A stretch of DNA of 37,654 bases from assembly GCA_020850595.1 (NCBI GenBank), contig JADZEK010000078.1, positions 1-37,654 on the forward strand, written 5' to 3'. Below are positions 15,453 through 22,359 of the stretch, in pieces. The notes beneath the pieces are model-generated. The model searched no databases. It was not told the origin of the DNA and worked only from the letters and a program-made list of their open reading frames with translations. Position numbers and translations under genes: made by a program. Positions within the stretch are counted from its first letter, which is position 1. Each line of letters opens with the position of its first letter. The DNA is from Anaerolineales bacterium. GTDB lineage: Bacteria; Chloroflexota; Anaerolineae; Anaerolineales; UBA6663.

Positions 15453-16325
15453 ATGCGCAGTGCGCGAGTAATGGGGCTGGCGTTGTTGTGCGCGGCGGTG
15501 GGGGTGTTGGCCTGTGCCGGTCTGACACCGGGCGGGGCGGCCACCGAAGCGCCGCCTACTACGGAAAGTGCGCTGGCGGGCACCCCGGCGGCCACCGCTG
15601 CCGCCGCGACCGAAGTGCCCGCCACCGCGGCTGAGCCAAGCCCGGTGCCAGCGACGCCGACCGAAAAGGCGACGCTGCCCCCGACCTTGACCCCCGCGCC
15701 GACCGAGGCGCCGCTGGCCCTGGAGATCGTGCAGACTCAGGTTTGGCTCGACGCCAACCATAGCAACGCCCGGGCCAACGTGCTCTTCCGCAATCCGTAT
15801 GACTTTCCCGTATCCCTGAAGTACGACGCCTACGCCGCGCTGTACAACGCCGCCGGCGACCTGCTGCGCCAGGACCGCCTATACTTTCTGGACGGCATCA
15901 GCGGGGGCGGCGGCTACTTGCAGCCGGGGGAGACCGTGGCCGCCAACGCGTGCTTTACATGCGAGGAGGCGCTGCTCAGCGAGCCGTGGGATTCGATGAA
16001 GGTCACGGCCGCTATTGTGGACGCCACCGGGCGCTGGAACGTGGTGACCGAGGTGACGCCCACGCTGGCGAGCGTGGAGTTCGACCCGGCCAACGCGATC
16101 TTTTGGATCAGCGGCACGGTGAAGAACAACACCGCCAACCCGGTGCAGCGCATTTCGGTGCGCGTGATCGTCTACGACCCGGACGGCAAGCTCATCGGCG
16201 CGGCCGAAGGCTCGGCCTGGGATGTGCCGGCAGGTGCGACGGTCACCTTCAGCAGCTACGGCCTGGGCGAAGCATCCGCCGGGCAGTACACCACCGAGGT
16301 CACGGCGCTGGGAGTGAATTACTAG
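15453..16325 (+). CDS. FxLYD-domain lipoprotein
   Basis: A 290-residue exported protein. The lipobox V-L-A-C puts the lipidated cysteine at residue 21. A long Ala/Thr/Pro-rich linker (about 25-85) follows, then two beta-rich repeats resembling FxLYD domains, one around FRNPYDFPVSLKYDAYAALY and one around ISGTVKNNTANPVQRI to the VIVYDPDGKLI segment. Such domains are common in surface lipoproteins, but their ligand is unknown. The start is set by GGGAGG eight nt upstream. It seems to be transcribed alone; strong stem-loops follow its stop. Confidence 0.85.
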   Translation: MRSARVMGLALLCAAVGVLACAGLTPGGAATEAPPTTESALAGTPAATAAAATEVPATAAEPSPVPATPTEKATLPPTLTPAPTEAPLALEIVQTQVWLDANHSNARANVLFRNPYDFPVSLKYDAYAALYNAAGDLLRQDRLYFLDGISGGGGYLQPGETVAANACFTCEEALLSEPWDSMKVTAAIVDATGRWNVVTEVTPTLASVEFDPANAIFWISGTVKNNTANPVQRISVRVIVYDPDGKLIGAAEGSAWDVPAGATVTFSSYGLGEASAGQYTTEVTALGVNY

Positions 16326-16393
16326 GGGAGCCGCGCACTTTCGCCTATAGTGGCGGCCGAATTGTATTACGCCGATCGGTTGGTAGCGAGTGC

Positions 16394-16438
16394 GGGGCGT
16401 AGGGCCGAGCAAAGAGCCCTCGGCTTGCGCTACGCCCC
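16394..16438. terminator. Long imperfect stem-loop after the FxLYD gene
   Basis: GGGGCGTAG (16394-16402) pairs with CTACGCCCC (16430-16438), and inside it GCCGAG (16404-16409) pairs with CTCGGC (16419-16424). That is a 15-bp stem interrupted by a bulge, with a 9-nt loop. No T run follows, so it may be a Rho-type or RNA-stabilising structure rather than a classical intrinsic terminator. Confidence 0.45.
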
Positions 16439-16442
16439 TCCC

Positions 16443-16458
16443 GACGCCGGGCGGCGTC
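16443..16458. other. Second perfect stem-loop
   Basis: GACGCC-GGGC-GGCGTC is a perfect 6-bp stem with a 4-nt loop, five bases after the previous stem-loop. It lies in the 219-bp gap before the ATPase gene. Its function is unknown. Confidence 0.35.
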
Positions 16459-16544
16459 GAGGCCGACGGGCGTGACGACGGCGGACGTCAGTTCGGAAAT
16501 CGCTCCAGACGGTTGCCAAAGCACGCGCGGATGGGAGGTAAGGC

Positions 16545-19007
16545 ATGAAGTTCAACCTGGGCCGGCTGCTCGAACCACAGACGCACGCGCCGACCGAATC
16601 GCTGCTGCTGTATGACCCGGACGACCTGACCACGCACGCCGTGGTGGTGGGCATGACGGGTTCGGGCAAGACCGGCCTGTGCATAGATTTGCTGGAAGAG
16701 GCCGCCCTCTCCGGCCTGCCCTCCATCCTGATTGACCCCAAGGGCGACATCACCAACCTGCTGCTCCAGTTCCCCGACCTGGCCCCGGCCGACTTTCAGA
16801 AATGGGTGAACGTGGATGAGGCCCGCCGCGCCCACCTCCCGCTGGAAGATTACGCCGCCGCCCGCGCCGCCGAGTGGCGCGCCGGGCTGGCCCAATGGGG
16901 CCTTGGCCCGGCCAACATTGCTCGCCTCAAAGAGTCGGTGGAGTGGGCGCTCTACACCCCCGGCTCCGACGCGGGCCGGCCGGTGAGCGTGCTGCGCTCG
17001 TTCGACCCGCCGTCGCTCAGTTGGGACGACAACACCGAGACCCTGCGCGAGCGCATCGCCGGCACGGTCTCGGCGCTGCTCGGCCTGGTGGGCCTCGAGG
17101 CCGACCCGGTGCGCTCGCGCGAGCACATCTTGCTGGCGAACATCTTTGAGCACGCCTGGCGCGCCGGGCAGCCGCTGGACCTGGCGGCCATCATCACCCA
17201 GGTGCAGACCCCGCCCTTCGCCAAGCTGGGCGTGTTCGATGTGGAGCGCTTCTACCCGGAGAAAGACCGCTTCAATCTGGCGCTGGCGCTGAACGCCATC
17301 GCCGCCGCGCCGAGCTTCCAAAGCTGGGTCAGCGGCGAGGCGCTCGACGTGCCCGCGCTGCTGCGCACGCCGGAAGGCAAGCCGCGCTGCTCGATCTTCT
17401 ACGTGGCGCACCTGAGCGACGCCGAGCGCATGTTCTTCATCGCCCTGCTGCTGGAGCAGGTCACCGCCTGGCTGCGCGGCCAGACCGGCAGCGCGGGCCT
17501 GCGGGCGTTGCTCTACTTCGATGAGGTCTACGGCTACTTCCCGCCTTATCCCCTCAACCCGCCCACCAAGCAGCCGCTCATGCGCTTGCTCAAGCAGGCG
17601 CGCGCCTTTGGCCTGGGCGTGGTGCTGGTGACCCAAAACCCCGGCGACCTGGACTACAAGGGCCTGACCAACACCGGCTCGTGGTTCATCGGCAAGCTGC
17701 AAACCGACCGCGACAAAGCGCGTCTGCTGGAAGGGCTGGCGACGATCTCGGCCCAGGGCAGCCTGGCCTTCAACCCCAGCCAGCTCGACACGCTCATCTC
17801 CTCCCTCAAGCCGCGCAACTTCCTGCTCAACAACGTGCACGCCCCCGCCCCGCTGCTGTTCGAGACGCGCTGGGCCATGAGCTACCTGGCCGGGCCGCTC
17901 ACCCGCGAGCAAATCCGCGCCTTCAAGCCGCCTAGCGCAGCCGCTCTGGCTGCGCCGGCAACTGGCGGCGGGGTAGTCGCCGCCGCCGCGCCGCCCAGCG
18001 CAGCCGCTCCAGCGGCGCCGTCCGCCTCCGTGCCGCAGTACTTCCTGCCCGTGACCCAAACGCTGGAAGACGCGGTGCTCGTGTGGCGTGAGGCCACCGG
18101 CCAGAAGCGCGCCCAGTTCGAGGGCGGCGGCGCGCTGGTCTACCGGCCGGTGCTGTTTGCCCAGGCGCTGGTGCGCTATGTGCTGGCCCGCGCCAACCTC
18201 AACGCCGACCGGCGCTTTGCCTACGCGCTCGACGCGACGCAGTGCGAGCCGGTCCCGCACTGGGCCGAGGCCGAGGCCCGCCCGGTGGACGCAAAGGCCG
18301 TGAGCCGCGTGGCCCCCAGCGGCGCGCGCCTGGCGGACGAAGCTCCCGGCCGCCTGCTCGACCCCAAGCGCCTGGCCGCCTGGCAGAAGGACTTGACCGG
18401 CTACCTGTATCGCACGGCCGATTTCGCGCTGCACTACAACCCCGCGCTCAAGGCTTACGCCCGGCCGGGCCAGTCGTTTGAGGAGTTCCGCGCCGAGTGT
18501 GGGCGCGCGGCCGCCGCCCGGCGCGACGAGGCGCTGGCGAAGGTGCGCGCCCGCTACGACAAGAAGCTCGACAGGTTGGAGGATCGCCGCGCCGCCGAAC
18601 AGCGCGAGGTGGGTCGCAACGAGGACGAGCTGCGCGCCCGCGAGTCTGAGAGCCGCTGGACCGGGGCCGAGAACATCCTCGGGCTGGTGCTGGGCCACTC
18701 GCCGCGCCGTATGATGTCGGTCAGCGAGAGCAAGAAGCGCCTGGCGCAGCAAGCGCGCAATGAGGTCACCGAGAGCAAAGAGACCGTCGAGACGCTGACC
18801 GAGCAGATCACGCAGCTCAAGGCCGAGGCCCAGGCTGAGTTCGCCGCCCTGGCCGAGAAGTGGCAGGCCGTCGCGCAAGACGTGCAGCCGCTGCGCCTGA
18901 CGCCCAAGCGCGCCGACATCCTGCTCGAAGTGTTTGGCCTCGGTTGGCGGCCCATCTGGAAGCTCACCGTGGACGGCCAGCCGCTGGAGTTGCCGGCGTA
19001 TCTATAG
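16545..19007 (+). CDS. HerA/DUF87-type ATP-binding protein
   Basis: An 820-residue protein of the HerA/FtsK superfamily. Walker A is GMTGSGKT at 36-43, followed by ILIDPKGD, and Walker B is LLYFDEVYGYFPP near residue 325. A sensor-like VLVTQNPGDLDYKGL segment and an arginine-bearing TNTGSWFIGKLQTDRDKARLL segment follow, as in HerA-like ATPases. An Ala/Pro-rich linker (about 462-500) separates the ATPase from a C-terminal half with a long charged coiled coil (about 650-780). HerA proteins are DNA- or protein-translocating hexamers; what this family moves is unknown to me. No nuclease (NurA-like) or Sir2 gene is adjacent, though a PLD-like protein lies two genes upstream. The ribosome site GGGAGG precedes the ATG. 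Confidence 0.82.
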   Translation: MKFNLGRLLEPQTHAPTESLLLYDPDDLTTHAVVVGMTGSGKTGLCIDLLEEAALSGLPSILIDPKGDITNLLLQFPDLAPADFQKWVNVDEARRAHLPLEDYAAARAAEWRAGLAQWGLGPANIARLKESVEWALYTPGSDAGRPVSVLRSFDPPSLSWDDNTETLRERIAGTVSALLGLVGLEADPVRSREHILLANIFEHAWRAGQPLDLAAIITQVQTPPFAKLGVFDVERFYPEKDRFNLALALNAIAAAPSFQSWVSGEALDVPALLRTPEGKPRCSIFYVAHLSDAERMFFIALLLEQVTAWLRGQTGSAGLRALLYFDEVYGYFPPYPLNPPTKQPLMRLLKQARAFGLGVVLVTQNPGDLDYKGLTNTGSWFIGKLQTDRDKARLLEGLATISAQGSLAFNPSQLDTLISSLKPRNFLLNNVHAPAPLLFETRWAMSYLAGPLTREQIRAFKPPSAAALAAPATGGGVVAAAAPPSAAAPAAPSASVPQYFLPVTQTLEDAVLVWREATGQKRAQFEGGGALVYRPVLFAQALVRYVLARANLNADRRFAYALDATQCEPVPHWAEAEARPVDAKAVSRVAPSGARLADEAPGRLLDPKRLAAWQKDLTGYLYRTADFALHYNPALKAYARPGQSFEEFRAECGRAAAARRDEALAKVRARYDKKLDRLEDRRAAEQREVGRNEDELRARESESRWTGAENILGLVLGHSPRRMMSVSESKKRLAQQARNEVTESKETVETLTEQITQLKAEAQAEFAALAEKWQAVAQDVQPLRLTPKRADILLEVFGLGWRPIWKLTVDGQPLELPAYL

Positions 19008-19103
19008 CGTGCTCGTGTTGGCGCCCCGGCCGTAATCCCCCCGTAACCTCCTACCGCTATCGTGGAGGCACACTCGCCCCCCACCTTAGGAGGACGTTCC
19101 CCC

Positions 19104-19745
19104 ATGAAACGCGCGCTAATTTTCTGGCTGGGCGGCGGGCTGGCCGCGCTGGTCGCCGCCCCCCTCGCCTGGTACTTGCTCTCGCCGCTGTGGATCACCC
19201 GCGCCGTCAACGAGGCGCTGCCCACTGCGCGGCCCGTCGTCGTCGCGGCGGCCACGTCGGCCCCGCCCACGCCAACCGAACCGATGCCGGCCGCCACCCC
19301 CACCACCGCCCCCACCGACGCGCCCGTAGCCGAACCCAGCCCCACGCTCGTGCCGCCGTCGCCCACGCTCATTGAACCGACCGCCACGCCCGCCCCGCAA
19401 ACGCTGGCGCAGGGCGCGTTCTACAACATCGTCCACGAGGGCGAGGGGCAGGCCGGCATCTACCAACTCGCCGACGGCTTGCGCGTGCTGCGCTTCGAGG
19501 ACTTCATGGTCCTCAATGGCCCCGACCTCTACGTCTACCTGGTGCCCGACGACCCGGTGCCCAACGCCATCGGCTTTGATTTCATGGCCTACCACGACCT
19601 CGGCCAACTCAAGGGCAATGTGGGCGATCAGAACTATGAGCTGCCCGCCGACCTCGACCTGAGCCGGTATCATTCGGTGGTAATCTGGTGCCGGGCCTTC
19701 AAGGTGCCGTTCGCCGCCGCGCCGCTGCTGGCGGCCGAGAGCTAG
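19104..19745 (+). CDS. DM13-domain protein, membrane-anchored
   Basis: A 213-residue protein with an N-terminal signal anchor (about residues 5-27), a Thr/Pro/Ala-rich linker (about 45-105) and a C-terminal DM13 domain. Its hallmarks are FEDFMVLNGPDLYVYLVPDD, the LGQLKGNVGDQNYELP segment and the terminal SVVIWCRAFKVPFAAA. DM13 has been proposed as an electron-transfer-linked domain with a conserved Cys, here the one in VVIWC. The start at 19104 is chosen because AGGAGG lies 10 nt upstream; an ATG at 19062 would add 14 residues and bury that ribosome site. It is the last gene of the plus-strand block, ended by a strong bidirectional terminator. Confidence 0.85.
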   Translation: MKRALIFWLGGGLAALVAAPLAWYLLSPLWITRAVNEALPTARPVVVAAATSAPPTPTEPMPAATPTTAPTDAPVAEPSPTLVPPSPTLIEPTATPAPQTLAQGAFYNIVHEGEGQAGIYQLADGLRVLRFEDFMVLNGPDLYVYLVPDDPVPNAIGFDFMAYHDLGQLKGNVGDQNYELPADLDLSRYHSVVIWCRAFKVPFAAAPLLAAES

Positions 19746-19766
19746 GGCGGGGCGCTGCCTGAGACA

Positions 19767-19807
19767 AAACGGGCGGGGCCGGTCACACTGACCAGCCCCG
19801 CCCGTTT
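19767..19807. terminator. Strong bidirectional terminator
   Basis: AAACGGGCGGGGC (19767-19779) pairs perfectly with GCCCCGCCCGTTT (19795-19807). Inside it GGTCA (19781-19785) pairs with TGACC (19789-19793) around a 3-nt loop, with one C-A mismatch between the two stems. It sits between the convergent DM13 and ClbS/DfsB-like genes and offers AAA/TTT tails on both sides. Confidence 0.8.
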
Positions 19808-19824
19808 GCTTGCACGTTGGCGCG

Positions 19825-20337
19825 CTAGCGCTTCTGGCCCGCCAGCACCGCCTCCATCCAGGGCAGGTGCTCCTCGTCGTGGAAGAACGTGTTGCCCTCA
19901 ATGTTGCCTTGCCGCGGGTTCCCCGCCGGCGGGGTCAGCGGGTAGGGCGTCTGCCAATCGGCCTCGCTAAACGCCTCCAGCCGCGCAATCAGCGCGTCGT
20001 AGACTTGCCGAAACTCCGCGATCACCTGCGCCGGCGGCAGAGCCTTGTGCTTGGCGTCCAGCGCGGCGTTGATGTCCTCTTCCGTGCCGTCCGCCGCGAT
20101 GGCCGGGTCAATGCCCAGCCCCACCGCTTGCGGCTTCCCATCCAGGTAGCCCAGCACCATCCGTCGCCAGGCCGTCAGGTGTGCCAGGTGGTCCTTCACC
20201 GACCAGCCGCCGTCGGCTCCGGGGCGGGTCAGGGCCGCCTCATCCAACTCAGTGATCAGGCGCTCCAGCTTGGCGCGCGAGGCGCGAATGTGGCTCAGCA
20301 CTTCGGCGGTCGTTTCGGAAGCAGGGGTAGCAGACAT
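19825..20337 (-). CDS. ClbS/DfsB-like four-helix protein (DinB superfamily)
   Basis: A 170-residue soluble protein. Conserved points are GGWSVKDHLAHLTAWRRMV near residues 43-61 and the HDEEHLPWM segment near the C-terminus, whose histidines suit the metal-site positions of the DinB fold. The ClbS/DfsB branch includes the colibactin resistance protein ClbS, but most members are uncharacterised. A ribosome site (AGGAGA) is 9 nt upstream. It follows the EamA transporter by 28 nt in the same operon. Confidence 0.75.
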   Translation of the reverse strand: MSATPASETTAEVLSHIRASRAKLERLITELDEAALTRPGADGGWSVKDHLAHLTAWRRMVLGYLDGKPQAVGLGIDPAIAADGTEEDINAALDAKHKALPPAQVIAEFRQVYDALIARLEAFSEADWQTPYPLTPPAGNPRQGNIEGNTFFHDEEHLPWMEAVLAGQKR

Positions 20338-20365
20338 AAGGTTGACTCTCCTAAAGGGTCAAAGT

Positions 20366-21301
20366 CTAGTCGCCGGCGGCAGGCGCGGCAACGGCGGCGC
20401 CGCTCTTGGGCGCGGCCGCCGCCAGGCGGGCGCGGCTCACAATTACCAGCGCGGCCAGGATGATGATCATGCCGGCCGCCATCCACCCGTCGAGCGTCTC
20501 CCCCAGCAGGCCGACGCCCAGCAGCACCGCGACAACCGGGTTTACATACGCATAGGTCACGAGCTTGGCCGGGGCCAGGTGGCGCGTCAGCCAGGTGAAG
20601 GCCGTCATGCCGATGAGCGAGCCGATGACGACCAAATAGGCCACGGAGCCCCACCCCGCCGACGACACCTGGGCGGGCCAGTGCTGGCCGAGCAGCAGCG
20701 CCAGCAGCAGGTTGAAGAGGCCGCCCGCCAGCGATTGGTAGCCGGTGGCGGCCAGCGGGCTGAGCTTCACCGGGCGGCGGCGCAGCAGCAGCGTGCCCAG
20801 CGACCACGCGACCGCCGAGAGCAGCAGCGCGCCCGCGCCCAGCAGGTTCACGGCCGCGCCCTGTTCGCGCAGCAGTTGCGGCATGAGCAGCACGCCCAGC
20901 CCCACCAGCCCCAGTGCCAGCCCGGCCCAGCCGGCCGTGGTCAGCCGCTCGCCGCCGGGGATGAGGAGCTCCAGCCCCGCCACCCACAGCGGGATGGTGG
21001 CGATGATGAGGGCGGCTAACCCAGCGGGCACGATGGTCTCGCCCAGGGCCAGCAGACCGTTGCCCAAGCCGAGCAGTAACACGCCGGCCGCTCCCAGCAC
21101 TGCCAGGTCGCGGAGGCCGGCGCGCAGCGGGCGGCGCAGCATCGCCAGCGCGCCCAGCAAGATGGCGCTCGCCAGCAGAAAGCGCGTGCCCGCCATCAGC
21201 GCCCACGGCATTTCCGCAACGCCGATGCGGATGGCAATATAGGTGCTTCCCCACACAATGTAGAGAGTGCCGAGCGCCAGCGCCGTCTGAAAGCGGTGCA
21301 T
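20366..21301 (-). CDS. EamA/DMT-family transporter
   Basis: A 311-residue protein with ten hydrophobic helices in two EamA repeats. It begins with the typical LYIVWGSTYIAIRIGV helix and GTRFLLAS, and the second repeat ends with a VNPVVAVLLGV-LLGETL segment. Such proteins export amino acids or other small metabolites; the substrate is unknown. An Ala-rich cytoplasmic tail of about 20 residues ends it. It is the middle gene of an operon: a 61-residue ORF stops two nt before its ATG, and the ClbS/DfsB-like gene follows. Confidence 0.88.
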   Translation of the reverse strand: MHRFQTALALGTLYIVWGSTYIAIRIGVAEMPWALMAGTRFLLASAILLGALAMLRRPLRAGLRDLAVLGAAGVLLLGLGNGLLALGETIVPAGLAALIIATIPLWVAGLELLIPGGERLTTAGWAGLALGLVGLGVLLMPQLLREQGAAVNLLGAGALLLSAVAWSLGTLLLRRRPVKLSPLAATGYQSLAGGLFNLLLALLLGQHWPAQVSSAGWGSVAYLVVIGSLIGMTAFTWLTRHLAPAKLVTYAYVNPVVAVLLGVGLLGETLDGWMAAGMIIILAALVIVSRARLAAAAPKSGAAVAAPAAGD

Positions 21302-21303
21302 GG

Positions 21304-21489
21304 CTACAGCCGCGCCTCACGCCCGAGCACCGCCGCCAGCACTGCTGCCGCCGCTGCCGTCCACTGCCACACGCCGCCCAGGGCGAGGGCGGGGGCCTTG
21401 GGCCAGCCTAGCGCGCGGCGGCCCTGCGCCTCCACGGCGTGGTTGTGCTGCTCGACCAGTCGGCTCACTAAGTTCGGGTTCGGTAGCAT
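21304..21489 (-). CDS. Small membrane protein upstream of the EamA transporter
   Basis: A predicted 61-residue protein with an amphipathic N-terminal half (LVSRLVEQHNHAVEAQGRR) and one C-terminal hydrophobic helix (about residues 34-56). The layout resembles short Chloroflexota proteins I have seen, but I cannot name the family. Support for a real gene is its tight spacing: its stop is two nt before the EamA ATG, and it lies downstream of a good divergent promoter. The ATG at 21489 is preferred; an in-frame ATG at 21567 would add an Arg-rich, non-protein-like stretch. The ribosome site is weak. Confidence 0.5.
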   Translation of the reverse strand: MLPNPNLVSRLVEQHNHAVEAQGRRALGWPKAPALALGGVWQWTAAAAAVLAAVLGREARL

Positions 21490-21581
21490 CTTTACAGCTC
21501 GCTCTCTAACTGGACGTTCAGCCCCGAAGTTCACCCGGCCCGCGCCCCGCCGTCTCTGGCCGGTCATACGCGGCGGGCCGG

Positions 21582-21677
21582 TTGCTCAATGGCGTATAAC
21601 CTGCTATAATCGCCTTTGACGGTTGTATACTACTCCGCCGTCCATAACCTGTCAATAGGTACTTTGATAGTTATAAA
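21582..21677. promoter_or_regulatory. Divergent promoter region of the CGNR and EamA operons
   Basis: Three promoters are visible. Plus strand P1 is TTGCTC (21582-21587), 17 nt, TATAAT (21605-21610, extended TGC). Plus strand P2 is CTGTCA (21649-21654), 17 nt, TATAAA (21672-21677), starting about five bases before the ATG at 21689. The minus-strand promoter is TTGACA (21655-21650), 17 nt, TAGTAT (21632-21627). The direct repeat ATAACCTG occurs at 21596-21603, inside the P1 spacer, and at 21644-21651, over the -35 boxes of P2 and the minus promoter. The region is markedly AT-richer than its surroundings. The repeats are candidate binding sites for the CGNR regulator. Confidence 0.6.
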
Positions 21678-21688
21678 GGCCAACCACT

Positions 21689-22351
21689 ATGCCGCTCCTC
21701 CCCAGCTTCGAGAGCGCGCTCACGCTGAGCAACGACCGTCTATGCCTCGACTTCTGCAACACGGTCAGCAACCACGCTAGTGCCGCGCCGCGCGAACACC
21801 TGGAAACCTACGCCCACCTGGTGGCCTGGGCCGAGCGCGGGGGCCTGTTGCCGCCCGCGGCCGCCGCGCGCCTGCTGGCCGCCACCGCGCGCGACCCCGC
21901 CGCCGCCGAAGCCGTGCGCCGCCGCGCCCTGGAACTCCGCGAAGCCATCTACCGTCTCCTCTTAGCGGCCTCCGGCGGCGCGCCCGCCCCGGCCCTGGAG
22001 CCGCAAGGCTCGCCCTGCGAGCCTAACCTGGCGCTGCTCAACGCCGCCCTGCGTTCCGCGCTGGCCCACGCCAGGTTGGAGCCAAACGGTGAGGCCCTCG
22101 CCCTGCGCTGGGATTTGGCCGCGACCGATGCGCTCGACAGCCTGCTGTGGCCGGTAGCCTATTCCGCCGCCGACCTGCTGGCTTCGCCCGACCAACTCGC
22201 GCGCGTGGGCCAGTGCCAGGATGACCGCGGCTGCGGCTGGCTGTTTCTGGACCTGACCAAGAACCACAGCCGCCGCTGGTGCGCCATGGGCGACTGCGGC
22301 AACCGGGCCAAGGCCCGCCGTCACTACCAGCGCCAGAAGAGCGCTATATAA
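21689..22351 (+). CDS. CGNR zinc-finger transcriptional regulator (ABATE domain)
   Basis: A 220-residue protein of the ABATE/CGNR family. The N-terminal domain opens with RLCLDFCNTVSNH, the usual ABATE start. The C-terminal zinc finger carries CQDDRGCGWLFLDLTKNHSRRW in two parts with the closing CAMGDCGNRAKARRHY, giving four cysteines and the CGNR signature. These are DNA-binding regulators, probably ligand-controlled through the ABATE domain. It is divergent from an EamA-transporter operon and may control both, a common arrangement for an exporter and its sensor (inference). Its TAA stop overlaps the -10 box of the next gene. Confidence 0.9.
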   Translation: MPLLPSFESALTLSNDRLCLDFCNTVSNHASAAPREHLETYAHLVAWAERGGLLPPAAAARLLAATARDPAAAEAVRRRALELREAIYRLLLAASGGAPAPALEPQGSPCEPNLALLNAALRSALAHARLEPNGEALALRWDLAATDALDSLLWPVAYSAADLLASPDQLARVGQCQDDRGCGWLFLDLTKNHSRRWCAMGDCGNRAKARRHYQRQKSAI

Positions 22352-22352
22352 T
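22347..22352 (+). promoter_or_regulatory. -10 element for a leaderless vanW-like mRNA
   Basis: A perfect TATAAT overlaps the TAA stop of the CGNR gene (22349-22351) and ends seven nt before the ATG at 22360, so the VanW mRNA would start at or one base before its start codon. The -35 position is weak. Confidence 0.5.
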
Positions 22353-22359
22353 TCTGACC

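Noticed and set aside
16488..18878. A 796-codon open frame on the minus strand opposite the HerA-type ATPase
   Set aside because: Its translation is His/Arg/Gly/Val-rich and low in recognisable motifs, typical of an antisense shadow of a GC-rich gene. The plus-strand frame has Walker motifs, a ribosome site and family segments.
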